Below the pieces are notes generated by a model, which was not told the DNA's origin, did not search any database, and worked only from the letters and a program-made list of their open reading frames with translations. Source: a virus. Taken from it: a stretch of 40,917 nucleotides of DNA. Where the stretch lies: positions 1 through 40,917 of the IMG/VR virus record IMGVR_UViG_3300037427_004114; one strand, given 5' to 3'. The position numbers and the translations under genes were made by a program. Positions 33,001-40,917 of this stretch are shown here, piece after piece (position 1 is the stretch's first letter; every line of letters starts with the position of its first letter).

Positions 33001-34959
33001 TCCATGATGTTTACCGACGCAAACGTTAGCAAGGAAGGGTTTTCGTATGCAGGCGCACCTAAGAACTCCAGGGTGACTGCGGCCAAAGTTAGGTTTGCGG
33101 ATAAATATGACAACTTTAGAAGTAAGGTCGAGTATTACGAAGACTCTTCTGGGATAGACAAATTTGGCTATAACTTGAACGAAGTTATTGGAGTCGGCTG
33201 CACCTCGAGGGGGCAGGCCAAGCGAATAGCTAAATTCATGGTGCTCGCTCCGGGCTTGGAGAATGAATACGTTACCTTTGAGACCGGTATGGAGGCTGCC
33301 CTGCTTGCTCCCGGCTCGATTTTAGAAATTTCTGATTCTAGGAGATATGGGGAGAACGTGAACGGAAGGCTTAAATCTATTCATAAAAATACTGCCGCCG
33401 GGGGATCGGTTGTGGTTGATAAGCTTTTGGGGGATTTGTTGTTCTATGACCCAGAAGACCCCGGTAGTAATAAAAGCAGGGTTGAGCTTGCTGTGGTTTG
33501 CGGCAAAGGTTTTGAATTCTCAGGAGTTCAAGGCCAAGAAGGGTCTCTCTATCAGAAGATGAAGGAACTTACCGGAGGTAGGACACAAAATTTTACCTCC
33601 GAAGAGCAGCTGTCTATGATTTCTGGAATATCTCGTCCGCAGGTTGCCTATTTTGACGGAATTATCGGCGAAGACAAGAGGTCTATTGTTTCTCTCAAGA
33701 GTAAGCGCCGGTTTGCCTGCTTTCTTTCTACTAACATGGTCTCCGCCGAAGCCCATGGGTTAGAAAACGAAGCTCTCGTGGGCTTCACTTCTTTTGGCAC
33801 CCTCCCGTCCCCTCTGCAGTACGGAGAAAAATATAAGGTTTTTGCCTCTACCGTTAATACTTTTAAGGTTAAGGCGGAGGTGGAGGTCGGCGGGAGCTCT
33901 ACTTGGGTTGATGTGGAATTTAGCGACATTGGTTTCTCTGACCGAGGAAACGCCGACGATACTAATTTTGTTCCGTCCACTCCTGGCGGAGAGCATTTTT
34001 ATTACGCCATTGATTCCGCAGCCACTAATTCTTCATTGGATCAGATAGGGCCCGGAGCCGTTTGGTCAATTAGGGGGTACCATAGAGATGTCTTGAGGTC
34101 TATCCAACAAATACCTGCCGAGGACTTGGTAAAAATCGACACCTATTTAGGAGGGAGCCCAATTGAAAACTCTGGGTACAGCTATTCCGAAAGAATTGGA
34201 CGGTACAAGGTCTCCTCGCCCTTATATTCCTCTGACGGAGACAACGAAACCGCTTCAGTATCTCAGGTCTCGACAAAAGGGGTTGGGCTTGGTGGGTTTT
34301 CTTTTTTAATTCCCAAATCCTCAAGCCTTAATCTAGCAGATACCCACTACAAGGCTCCTAGCGACGATTCCGCCCCTGGAGGCTGGATTAAGTCGTCTAG
34401 ATTTGGGTGGATGCTTGAACTCTCCAAGAATAATTTCAGGATTAGCCAAACCGGGGTAAACCTAGAAGAGGGTTCGGTCTTTATTACCCGAATTAATCAA
34501 GACTCCGACATCTTTGTCTTCCACGGCGCGTCGAGCTCCACATTAAATATTGGCAATGATAGTCAATTCGTCATTAGTAGTCACAGTAATCAAAAATATA
34601 TCCGAACCGGCGGAGGTTCAGTTTACGAAGAAGAGGTCTCCTCTCAAGGCTCTGTAACTGCCCCGACCGACAGCGCTAACTCCGCAATAAGCAACGCTCT
34701 ATCTAAGATAGCCCTTGATATTAATAGCTTCAAAAATGTCGGGAGGATACAGTATAGGGTCATGTCTGTTTCTGAGTCTGAGGCAGGAAAATATAGAATT
34801 AGGGCCTCTGAGTATAATAAAGATAAATTTGAAATAATCGAAAAGGAGTTAAATATACAAAAACCTTTGTTTCCTATCCCCCCTCAACATTCTATGAACG
34901 TACCTAAGTCTCCTAGTAATTTGATCGTAACCTCACTGTCTAACCCAATCGCCTCATGA
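30025..34959 (+). CDS. gpI-gpJ fusion: tail tip hub protein
   Basis: This 1644-residue protein begins with a lambda gpI-type domain (YLHGSFGKEFGHEW...SPAEAIRAININT, residues 1-75). Hydrophobic helices follow at about 112-153, as in gpI. It then continues as gpJ: SEGPIEGLCDMHG and SIYLNEIPVM, a NPAWILVDMLLNQRFGVGTF segment near 782-805, and the IDIWTLYATAKFCDELV block. gpJ forms the central hub and joins the tube to the host-binding tip. Near 1228-1330 there is an inserted beta module (AHGLENEALVGF...) common in phage fibres. The C-terminus (YRVMSVSESEAGKYRIRASE) is where lambda gpJ continues into fibronectin-like domains; here it stops and the next gene takes over by an ATGA overlap. AAGGGAATAAGG precedes the ATG. 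Confidence 0.9.
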   Translation: MKTVYLHGSFGKEFGHEWSLNVKSPAEAIRAININTDNRFMDHVHEQELAGARFSIVTVTPSEREKLESFTSRGEFDPALASSIFSNEMTAYCSSSKNEFHFVPVVEGEAFLPALIIAGAKAAVVAAGSMSLSTFAFYALGAMAIGAISNMLFPSPEQNDETRKTKSYLFDDRPNITKQGAPVPVGYGMLKIGSNTLSFTRVNKDKHPNGTTDDMTETFTEYTVTDILSEGPIEGLCDMHGRVVNGSSPNLKGLINNFHSFDENMSLKSIYLNEIPVMEPGGSLNFILNEGQGAGTATGLEDQPQCSLGYMDQTENRKGQLLPFSEIETQGQAELPGPSSDKATTGAAILDGAKLFAYPVTARGVGQLKITLSPQAMYNNWTETRNRRGFLGMGARMRVDRGTDAVAITIGAKIKYGRSTCPLISPLNGFGGSEGGTGWETTGAGNRKITKTLGIDHRVPEDLTQGEQNNLARVFLAALFEDLSQAFERNNGIRAFCKEYKSVIDSTDLLNGSVEGGFFEVADAAGTFPPIAPRTFKQFVNDYCNGYRLNNLANNVRTYSKDDTPSVNKTGALLVHLYSQIRSGAGVEELSHNNYDDIMSTLKSASLKGFRKKGGHNKILGSDGYFYDSTHVGLESKITVKTISTSPAGLNLQTALPYFGPSENLILNLVRLTKEIVDPQEQTTTSNRINLSGISSVTTLMGKPLRYQHPGAAMIKIPFDAVNFPQLPERNYLVKLKKVPVPENYNPRTRKYYRAWNGLFKGQRDGEGYSEIGETSMEWTDNPAWILVDMLLNQRFGVGTFGFTLNEIDIWTLYATAKFCDELVETGFPLEHPKRSFTSTQAAPTKSEFLDESHTFDIEITSTSSNVNSEFNGAAADSSTYSAGKKVAFFMDDGSFEERELVSVVGQTLILAGPSFADHPSSVHTDGNYLTSGQCVLSESYPILEPRFSASVLFSQREEALRVIKEICTIFRSVLVYSAGKVSLTTEKKKDPSMMFTDANVSKEGFSYAGAPKNSRVTAAKVRFADKYDNFRSKVEYYEDSSGIDKFGYNLNEVIGVGCTSRGQAKRIAKFMVLAPGLENEYVTFETGMEAALLAPGSILEISDSRRYGENVNGRLKSIHKNTAAGGSVVVDKLLGDLLFYDPEDPGSNKSRVELAVVCGKGFEFSGVQGQEGSLYQKMKELTGGRTQNFTSEEQLSMISGISRPQVAYFDGIIGEDKRSIVSLKSKRRFACFLSTNMVSAEAHGLENEALVGFTSFGTLPSPLQYGEKYKVFASTVNTFKVKAEVEVGGSSTWVDVEFSDIGFSDRGNADDTNFVPSTPGGEHFYYAIDSAATNSSLDQIGPGAVWSIRGYHRDVLRSIQQIPAEDLVKIDTYLGGSPIENSGYSYSERIGRYKVSSPLYSSDGDNETASVSQVSTKGVGLGGFSFLIPKSSSLNLADTHYKAPSDDSAPGGWIKSSRFGWMLELSKNNFRISQTGVNLEEGSVFITRINQDSDIFVFHGASSSTLNIGNDSQFVISSHSNQKYIRTGGGSVYEEEVSSQGSVTAPTDSANSAISNALSKIALDINSFKNVGRIQYRVMSVSESEAGKYRIRASEYNKDKFEIIEKELNIQKPLFPIPPQHSMNVPKSPSNLIVTSLSNPIAS

Positions 34960-37900
34960 GTACTTCTGCTATAATGCTCTCGTTTAAGGTTTACAGCGCA
35001 ACCGATATTTATTACGCTTCCGGAGTGTCTTCGCAGGGATCGTTCGTTGAGAAGCTTGGGTCTGGCGCAGACCTCATTTCGGGAGAACCTCCCGCCGACT
35101 TGGAGAGTGCGGGCTCTATAGTGAGGTGCCCCGTGAGCCTAGGCGGTAAGTATGGCGATTTTAGGGTAAGGGTTTACGCTGAAAATGACTTGGGACTTCG
35201 GTCCGATTTCGTGGAGGTGAGGCAGCAGTTGATGTCTCCTGATATAGAAGGAACTTATGTTTTTGGCGAAATAACTGTCATTGGCGGAGAGCTTATATCA
35301 AAGAGCATACCTGATTCCTCCGCTAGTGGGAATGTTGTTGCCGCCGCATTGGAAATCCCTGAAAAGGGTTTCAATCTCTCATGGGAGCTTATCGCTCCCT
35401 ACGGCCACCCGAGCGAGGGAACTTCGATCGCCTCAAGCCCGGAAGGCGACGACGGATTCTTTAAGGGTTTTGAGATTCAAGTTTATAAGTCCTCTTCTAC
35501 TGGCTGGGAAGAGGTCACGGACTCCGCGATTCTTAAGGCAGCTTTCGGTTTAGATCTTAATAATACGCCCAGCTTCTCCCTGCGGACTAGCGCTGACAAT
35601 TTCGATAAGCTTGTTGAGGGCGCTAGCGATAAAAGAACTATTAAAATTAAAATAACCGCTAAGGTCTCCGCCCAGCAACTTTCTGAAAATGGAGTCGATC
35701 GGGAGTCGAGCGCTGAGATAATTTTGTCAAGCCCCGTACCTTCGTTTAAGACGCATTCCGCCGAAGTCGTTGGGGCGAGTTTTGTTTTGGACTACGAAAT
35801 GGACGACGAAAAGTTTTCGAAAATCAAAGTAAAGCAATATAGGCAAAACGGAAACGAATGGGAGGCAACTAAATCTTCTGTCTTCACTAAGAGAGGGAAG
35901 GCCGGAAGGGTTTCTATGCCTCAGAAGTGGTCTAACGGAGTCGACTCTACTCCGTATTCTAATATATATAGATACATTATAGAGCTTTACGATTCCTTTG
36001 GGCTTGCTTCTTCGCTGATTCCCTTGGAAGCCGGAGGCATGAGCTCGACAATAGATATTTCCAATGCCGGAGCTAGGGATTTTGAGGCGGTTGTAAAGAT
36101 CGGCGATGTTACTGTCTCCGAGGCCGGCAGTTCGTTTAATATTAGCTGGAGTATATTGGACTCATCCGGAAGACCTATCGAGGTGGGCGATGCAGACGCA
36201 GATGCTCATCAGATTGTAAAATCTGTGGCAGGTTATTTTTCTGCCCCAGGCGGTCTGACTCCCAGCGAGGGCGACCATATTGTCGATGCGTTCTCCACCC
36301 ACGCAAACGACGCCAAAAGATTTGGCCAAACTTTTCTCTCCCGGCCTAATGATTGGTCTAAGTCGCAAAATTTAACTAGTTCAATAGTTAATGTAACTAA
36401 AGAGGAGAACGCTTGGATCTACGCTTGGCTCCAAAACTCACAAGGGTCCGGACAGGCTAATAGAAAATTAAAATTTACTCTTTTATTGTTGGATGGCAAT
36501 GGCGATGTTGTTGACGAGAGATCCGGGACCGGCGAAAATGTGGAACCCTCGATTGATAGTGATATGATTTTTTCTGGTGATAAGTCTGCTGGTGATATCA
36601 GAATAAATTTAGAACTAAGTGAGATTGTACAAAAAATTAAAGTCTATAGAAGGCCGTACGCAAAGGTTCAAAGTAACCCAAAATGGGAATACGTTCAAAA
36701 GGATTTAACTGGAGAATTGCAAGGCAACTCCGCCCAGGCTCCAATCGCCTCCATGTATAATGATAGCGAGGCTGCATTTTTTGGAGACCACACCAACGCT
36801 AGCGCAATCTCTTTAGGCGAAGAATATTTTATCGGAGAATGGCCTGGCGCGCTAGGAGGAACAGGCGATAATGAAAACACAAACTTACGAGCCGTAATCG
36901 AAGACAAGGACCTTCCCCTTTTGCAAAAGGCCGGTAAAACCCAAGAACAAACCAGGTACGACTACTTCCTTGTTCCGCATGATGAATTTGGCGCAGGAGT
37001 TGGCACAATGATTAGCGAGGTAAAGGTTTTGGCCTGGAACTTAATTGTCGCAGACGAGGATGGACGGCGTCAGGTTGACGATAACCCTCCGGGAGGGGTA
37101 GAAAACCTCGAGGTAACCGGAGCATTTGAAACGTTCTTCCTTTCCTGGGACGCTCCTTCTGATAATGATGTAGATAAATATAAGATTACCGCTATTATCG
37201 ACAAAAGAAGCGACCGTACTCTATTTGATTTAGAAACGGGCGGCGCATTGAAGTTTGACGACGATGATTCGACCCCGACAAGCGCGAATACTCTGGATAA
37301 TGAGGCGTGGACAAAATGGGAAATTACTAGCGCGACGGATGTCAACGGCGTCTCCCTTGAGGCCACCAATCCTTATGGGCAAAGAAAAAGCGCCTCCGGA
37401 AAACTTCATGGGACAGTTATTGATAAAAATGGGGGACGCTTTGCTTCTACGGTAAGTACGGGAGAATATGAGGCCGGCGCAAACTTTCCTGAGATATTGA
37501 AAGGCAGCAATGCCACGTCGGGCGAAATATTAATATCGGGCGATCAGGTCCATAAGAAGACCGATAATGGGGACGAGCAAATCGAGGGTGTTGAATATAG
37601 GGTTTTTGAAACGTCCCAAACCCAACTGCAGGTTAGCGGCGGCAGCGGTCAGGTGGGGTATTTCTACGTAGAGACTATTGATCGCTCCGGAAACTACAGT
37701 AAGGTGGTCGGAGAGGATACTGGTGGTGCCAAGCTGCCCGCCCCAAAAAAATTGACACTTGGGGAAATCGCAAGCACTACCCTGGAGGATTTCGAAGAGA
37801 AAATGACCGAAAACTTTCCTGGGGCCGTCATCAGTAATGGTGCGGGCGGAGGCTCGGGGGGAAGTGGTCATAACTTTAGTATAGTCGGCAATATTCTGGA

Positions 37901-40900
37901 GTGGGCCGATACGGTGCTATGGAAAAATGGCGAATCTTATTTCATTGCTGGAGGAAGAATTGATCTATCCGGGAACACTTACTTTACTCCCACTAACGCA
38001 GGGAATCCGCACGCAGGGAGTCCTATAAAATATGTCTACTGGGATCCGATTGGGGGTTACGATCCTGGTGGTGAAACAACCTCCACTGGAACGTTTAAGC
38101 CGCGCGAAAAGCGGCCGGAGGGATCTTCCACTGATTATATTGGCTATTATTCTTTTTCGATATATAATCCTGCCAGCGCTTCCTATAACCTTCCCGACGG
38201 ATGGAATTCTAGCCTTGCTGCAGTTGCTGATTATAGACTTATCAGCAATCATGCTTCCACCCTGACCCACAGCGCGTGGGTCGCTCTTGGGACGGACGAG
38301 CAAAGGGCTTCGTATGAGCCGGCTTACTATAATTTTAATGATGTATTTATATCGGGAAGTTCCGAAGCTGAGGCTAAGTTTAATCTAAATTTGTTGCTAT
38401 CATCCAGCGATATTGATCAAGGGATGGGGCTTCACGTTCCCTACGAAAGTCCTGCCGAAGGAAAGCATGGTAGGACAGTTATCATTCCTGATAATGGCGT
38501 CGAAATTGTAAAGATAGATCGAATTGGTACGGGCTGGGCTATTAGGGCTGCATGGCACGCGTTTGCTAACGCGGTCATCGGCTCCGCACATATTGGGGAA
38601 GCCGCAATTCTCGACGCTCATATAAATACCCTGACGGCAGATAAGATAACCGGAGGAAGGATTCACGCTGGTGAAACTATAGAACTGGGCACTGATAACA
38701 ATGGAACGAGCGAGATCAGGGCGGGAACGTTCTCGGGGACTTCCCCTAACGAATCGCTCAGCAAGGGGTTCCAGCTCTTTGGGGATGGGGAGTTTATTTT
38801 TAAAACAGAAGACGGCGCCACTCTTAAGCTCGAAGATGGTCAATTAATAATCCAGGGAGCAACAATAAAAGCCTCAAGCGGTGCTCCTGCGGCTTCTGTT
38901 AATATTTCTAGCAGTTCTAACTTCGTTCAGCTGTCTAACGCTGAAACCGGGGCCAACAAGGATGTTATTTCTCCCTCCAGCGGAATCTCAACTTATCAGG
39001 TTAATGTTTCGAATGCATATTGGGACGGAACGTCAAGCGGGATGGGGCCCGAAACGGTTTCTGTTCAAATATTAAATGACTCGGGCGAAGATATTACATC
39101 CCTGCCCGGCCTTCTTAATCTATCCCTCGATTCTGACCTTGATGTTAATGAAGGGTTTGAGTTTAGCCTTGACTGGAGCGCTACCTATGGAAATAGGTTT
39201 GTAAAGGACCTTACGATCTCCGCTGAATCATTCATTGGAGTTGCCCCGTGGCAGTGGGAAATTCTCCCTTGGGAGTCAAGCTTATCTTATTCGAAGGACG
39301 CTTACGTCACGTGGTGGAACGATAATGAAGGGCCTGTGTTCAAGTCTCTTACGGATTCAAATTCCGGGAATACGCCGCCTGGGAGTGACGACACAAGCTC
39401 TTATTGGGTGTATATGGGTTTTGACAACTGGATAAATAAAACGGGCGGCCAGGCCTTGTCCACTCAATACGCTCTTAATAATCCTTCCGTTGCTGAACAG
39501 GTTACTGTTAAGGTTAAGATTAGATACCCCAAGTCTTCCGGAGGTAATTCGTACCAACTTAAAACCGATTCCAGCGACCAAATAACTAATACAGCGTGGG
39601 GCAACTTACCCGCCACCGACCCCGAGGACGGCACTCCTTGGCAGGGCCTCTACGAACAAATTCCAGAGCAATGGGAAACTATTGCTGAAGACGACTTCAG
39701 GGTTCGCTCGGATATACAGCGGATTGACGGGATCGATGGCTCTGCGGGGATTGACGGTAATCACGGGGCCGACGGAACGTCCATGCTCTTTAAGGGCTCT
39801 AGCGCCTCGCACCTCACTGACCCCGAAAATGGTTGGACTTATTATAATACTACTGATGGCAAAAGCTATGTATACCAAGACGCATGGTATCAAATGACCG
39901 TCGATGGGGTCGATGGTAATAATGGCGTTAACGGTAATGATGGCCTTTCTGTAGTCTGGAAAGGAGAGAGTGCTGATGCGCCGGAGAATCCAGAGAAAAA
40001 CTGGGCATATAGGGATACTGATAATGGAAAAGTCTATATCTGTACGGTCGCCGCCCCTGGCGCTGGCAGCACATGGGCATTAATGGTTAATGATGGCACT
40101 GACGGCACTGACGGCACTGACGGGGCTGACGGACTTAGCGTATACATTACATATAATGATAACTCGATTGATAACCCTCCATCTACCCCTACGGGAGATG
40201 GGACAACTCCCGCCGGCTGGCATACCGCCCCAACGTCAGATTGTAAATGGATGTCTCAGAGAGTGGGCAACAGTCTGTCTGCGCCGTGGGATGAAGCTAC
40301 CTCGTATGACGCTGGAGAGATTGCTACTTTAGATATTCCTTGGTTCATTTCCCAGCTGTCCTCATATATTGAGGGGGCGGATAATATACTCCAATCTTCA
40401 TGGAGCGCTGGAGTCGTCGGGCCGGGTAATATCGGCGACCAATTCACGGGCACCCTGACAAACACAAGAACGGCGGGCGAAGGTTATGCAAACATAAACG
40501 GAGACGCTAATATTATAGAAATCGCAGAAACCCCAAGCGGCGAGGATGGTTTGGTGTGGGTATCTAGGGAAAATGATTCTGCGGACGATGGAGAGGGGGG
40601 GTGGCGCATAGAGTACCCAGGGCTAAATGCTAATAAAAGATATCTTTCTGTTGTATATATTAAGGTTGCTGATGAGGGGGAATACCCTGAGGGTCATCAC
40701 CATGGAATTTTTTACCACGGCACCGCGTACTATGACGAAGTCGAGATGTTGGGGGGAGTGGGTAATTCGGGCAATCCCTATTTTTCATATTTCCCTACTA
40801 AGTTTTTTCCGGAGGGCGTGTGGTGTGTTAGCATAGGCTTTATACACCCTTACGGCACTTATAGCACTGGAGCAACTAACCCCTATTGGGGCGGAGTTTA

Positions 40901-40917
40901 CCGTTTGGACACCGGCG
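34956..40917 (+). CDS. Tail tip central fibre / gpJ C-terminal part, 3' end beyond the window
   Basis: The frame is open from ATG 34956 to the right edge, at least 1987 residues (MSTSAIMLSFKVYSATDIYY). Fibronectin type III-like domains include PPGGVENLEVTGAFETFFLS at about 710. Near residue 1218 is ILDAHINTLTADKITGGRIH, typical of the straight fibre stalk in the C-terminal part of gpJ proteins. Two Y-R-L-K-T cassettes lie near 1093 and 1533. A W-E-S-S-L-S-Y-S-K-D module is near 1452. Three collagen-like G-x-y runs (DGIDGSAGIDGNHG about 1589, DGVDGNNGVNGNDG about 1649, DGTDGTDGTDGADG about 1712) alternate with small W..G...P modules of the type found after such runs. It is coupled to the gpI-gpJ gene by ATGA and appears to be the separated C-terminal half of gpJ, for receptor binding. 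The end and any chaperone domain are not seen. Confidence 0.85.
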   Translation, partial: MSTSAIMLSFKVYSATDIYYASGVSSQGSFVEKLGSGADLISGEPPADLESAGSIVRCPVSLGGKYGDFRVRVYAENDLGLRSDFVEVRQQLMSPDIEGTYVFGEITVIGGELISKSIPDSSASGNVVAAALEIPEKGFNLSWELIAPYGHPSEGTSIASSPEGDDGFFKGFEIQVYKSSSTGWEEVTDSAILKAAFGLDLNNTPSFSLRTSADNFDKLVEGASDKRTIKIKITAKVSAQQLSENGVDRESSAEIILSSPVPSFKTHSAEVVGASFVLDYEMDDEKFSKIKVKQYRQNGNEWEATKSSVFTKRGKAGRVSMPQKWSNGVDSTPYSNIYRYIIELYDSFGLASSLIPLEAGGMSSTIDISNAGARDFEAVVKIGDVTVSEAGSSFNISWSILDSSGRPIEVGDADADAHQIVKSVAGYFSAPGGLTPSEGDHIVDAFSTHANDAKRFGQTFLSRPNDWSKSQNLTSSIVNVTKEENAWIYAWLQNSQGSGQANRKLKFTLLLLDGNGDVVDERSGTGENVEPSIDSDMIFSGDKSAGDIRINLELSEIVQKIKVYRRPYAKVQSNPKWEYVQKDLTGELQGNSAQAPIASMYNDSEAAFFGDHTNASAISLGEEYFIGEWPGALGGTGDNENTNLRAVIEDKDLPLLQKAGKTQEQTRYDYFLVPHDEFGAGVGTMISEVKVLAWNLIVADEDGRRQVDDNPPGGVENLEVTGAFETFFLSWDAPSDNDVDKYKITAIIDKRSDRTLFDLETGGALKFDDDDSTPTSANTLDNEAWTKWEITSATDVNGVSLEATNPYGQRKSASGKLHGTVIDKNGGRFASTVSTGEYEAGANFPEILKGSNATSGEILISGDQVHKKTDNGDEQIEGVEYRVFETSQTQLQVSGGSGQVGYFYVETIDRSGNYSKVVGEDTGGAKLPAPKKLTLGEIASTTLEDFEEKMTENFPGAVISNGAGGGSGGSGHNFSIVGNILEWADTVLWKNGESYFIAGGRIDLSGNTYFTPTNAGNPHAGSPIKYVYWDPIGGYDPGGETTSTGTFKPREKRPEGSSTDYIGYYSFSIYNPASASYNLPDGWNSSLAAVADYRLISNHASTLTHSAWVALGTDEQRASYEPAYYNFNDVFISGSSEAEAKFNLNLLLSSSDIDQGMGLHVPYESPAEGKHGRTVIIPDNGVEIVKIDRIGTGWAIRAAWHAFANAVIGSAHIGEAAILDAHINTLTADKITGGRIHAGETIELGTDNNGTSEIRAGTFSGTSPNESLSKGFQLFGDGEFIFKTEDGATLKLEDGQLIIQGATIKASSGAPAASVNISSSSNFVQLSNAETGANKDVISPSSGISTYQVNVSNAYWDGTSSGMGPETVSVQILNDSGEDITSLPGLLNLSLDSDLDVNEGFEFSLDWSATYGNRFVKDLTISAESFIGVAPWQWEILPWESSLSYSKDAYVTWWNDNEGPVFKSLTDSNSGNTPPGSDDTSSYWVYMGFDNWINKTGGQALSTQYALNNPSVAEQVTVKVKIRYPKSSGGNSYQLKTDSSDQITNTAWGNLPATDPEDGTPWQGLYEQIPEQWETIAEDDFRVRSDIQRIDGIDGSAGIDGNHGADGTSMLFKGSSASHLTDPENGWTYYNTTDGKSYVYQDAWYQMTVDGVDGNNGVNGNDGLSVVWKGESADAPENPEKNWAYRDTDNGKVYICTVAAPGAGSTWALMVNDGTDGTDGTDGADGLSVYITYNDNSIDNPPSTPTGDGTTPAGWHTAPTSDCKWMSQRVGNSLSAPWDEATSYDAGEIATLDIPWFISQLSSYIEGADNILQSSWSAGVVGPGNIGDQFTGTLTNTRTAGEGYANINGDANIIEIAETPSGEDGLVWVSRENDSADDGEGGWRIEYPGLNANKRYLSVVYIKVADEGEYPEGHHHGIFYHGTAYYDEVEMLGGVGNSGNPYFSYFPTKFFPEGVWCVSIGFIHPYGTYSTGATNPYWGGVYRLDTG
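38232..38318 (+). repeat. Y-R-L-K-T cassette, copy 4 (divergent)
   Basis: This encodes YRLISNHASTLTHSAW and ends ASYE. The K-T is replaced by I-S, but the other landmark residues and spacing match. Confidence 0.6.
39552..39656 (+). repeat. Y-R-L-K-T cassette, copy 5 (extended)
   Basis: This encodes YQLKTDSSDQITNTAW and ends GLYE, with about eight extra residues between the W and the closing Y-E. Confidence 0.65.
40092..40127 (+). repeat. 9-base tandem repeat coding a collagen-like run
   Basis: Four consecutive units of about gacggcact (the first has gat, the last ggg-gct) encode D-G-T repeated three times, then D-G-A. This is the most uniform of three collagen-like runs and is likely to vary in length by slippage. 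Confidence 0.85.

Noticed and set aside
40092-40136. Short tandem repeat considered as a CRISPR-like array
   Set aside because: The 9-base units are contiguous without spacers and encode a collagen-like run in frame.

Overview
This window is the tail region of a tailed double-stranded DNA phage (or prophage) with a long, non-contractile, lambda/T5-like tail. The evidence is a tape measure protein of about 3,380 residues, a lambda-type distal tail order (gpM-, gpL-, gpK-, gpI- and gpJ-like proteins), two large fibre genes and a set of tube-fold proteins. No host gene, integrase, capsid, terminase or replication gene is present, so the host cannot be named. Shine-Dalgarno sites (AAGGA, GGAGG) precede several genes and base composition is close to balanced. 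Several module types (short P-N-F/Y-A motifs, VGIGT fibre repeats, W..Y..GD modules) resemble those I associate with phages from aquatic metagenomes; that is an impression, not a search result.

Layout, left to right. (1) 1-5264, minus strand: two modular tail-fibre genes; the leftmost runs off the window. (2) 5344-6585, plus strand: a lone tube-fold protein, divergent from the fibres and convergent with the next gene. (3) 6594-6611: a hairpin terminator in the convergence point. (4) 6638-10354, minus strand: a neck-to-tube operon, read right to left (candidate head closure, candidate tail completion, candidate terminator, main tail tube protein); the first three genes are linked by ATGA overlaps. 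(5) 10409 to the right edge, plus strand: a small helical protein, two candidate tail-assembly chaperones, the tape measure, two more tube-fold proteins, a gpM-like protein carrying an adhesin-like glycine-rich end, gpL, a JAMM peptidase (half of gpK), a gpI-gpJ fusion, and a second tip/fibre protein that runs off the right edge. Junctions on this arm overlap or are only a few bases wide from the tape measure onward.

How they fit together: the minus-strand neck genes would close the head and cap the tail. The chaperones would load tube subunits onto the tape measure. The tube protein polymerises along the tape; the two post-tape tube-fold proteins and gpM/gpL-like proteins would build the distal rings; gpI/gpJ and the downstream protein form the hub and central fibre; and the left-hand genes provide side fibres.

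Most interesting: the tape measure has six P-N-[FY]-A motifs that divide residues 541-1424 into modules, and one module has residues in the order expected of a PD-(D/E)XK nuclease. A 26-35 residue Y-R-L-K-T...W..L...Y-E cassette recurs five times in three different tail genes. Four tube-fold paralogues lie on both strands. No gap between genes exceeds 80 bases; I saw no tRNA, rRNA, CRISPR array, insertion sequence or attachment site.
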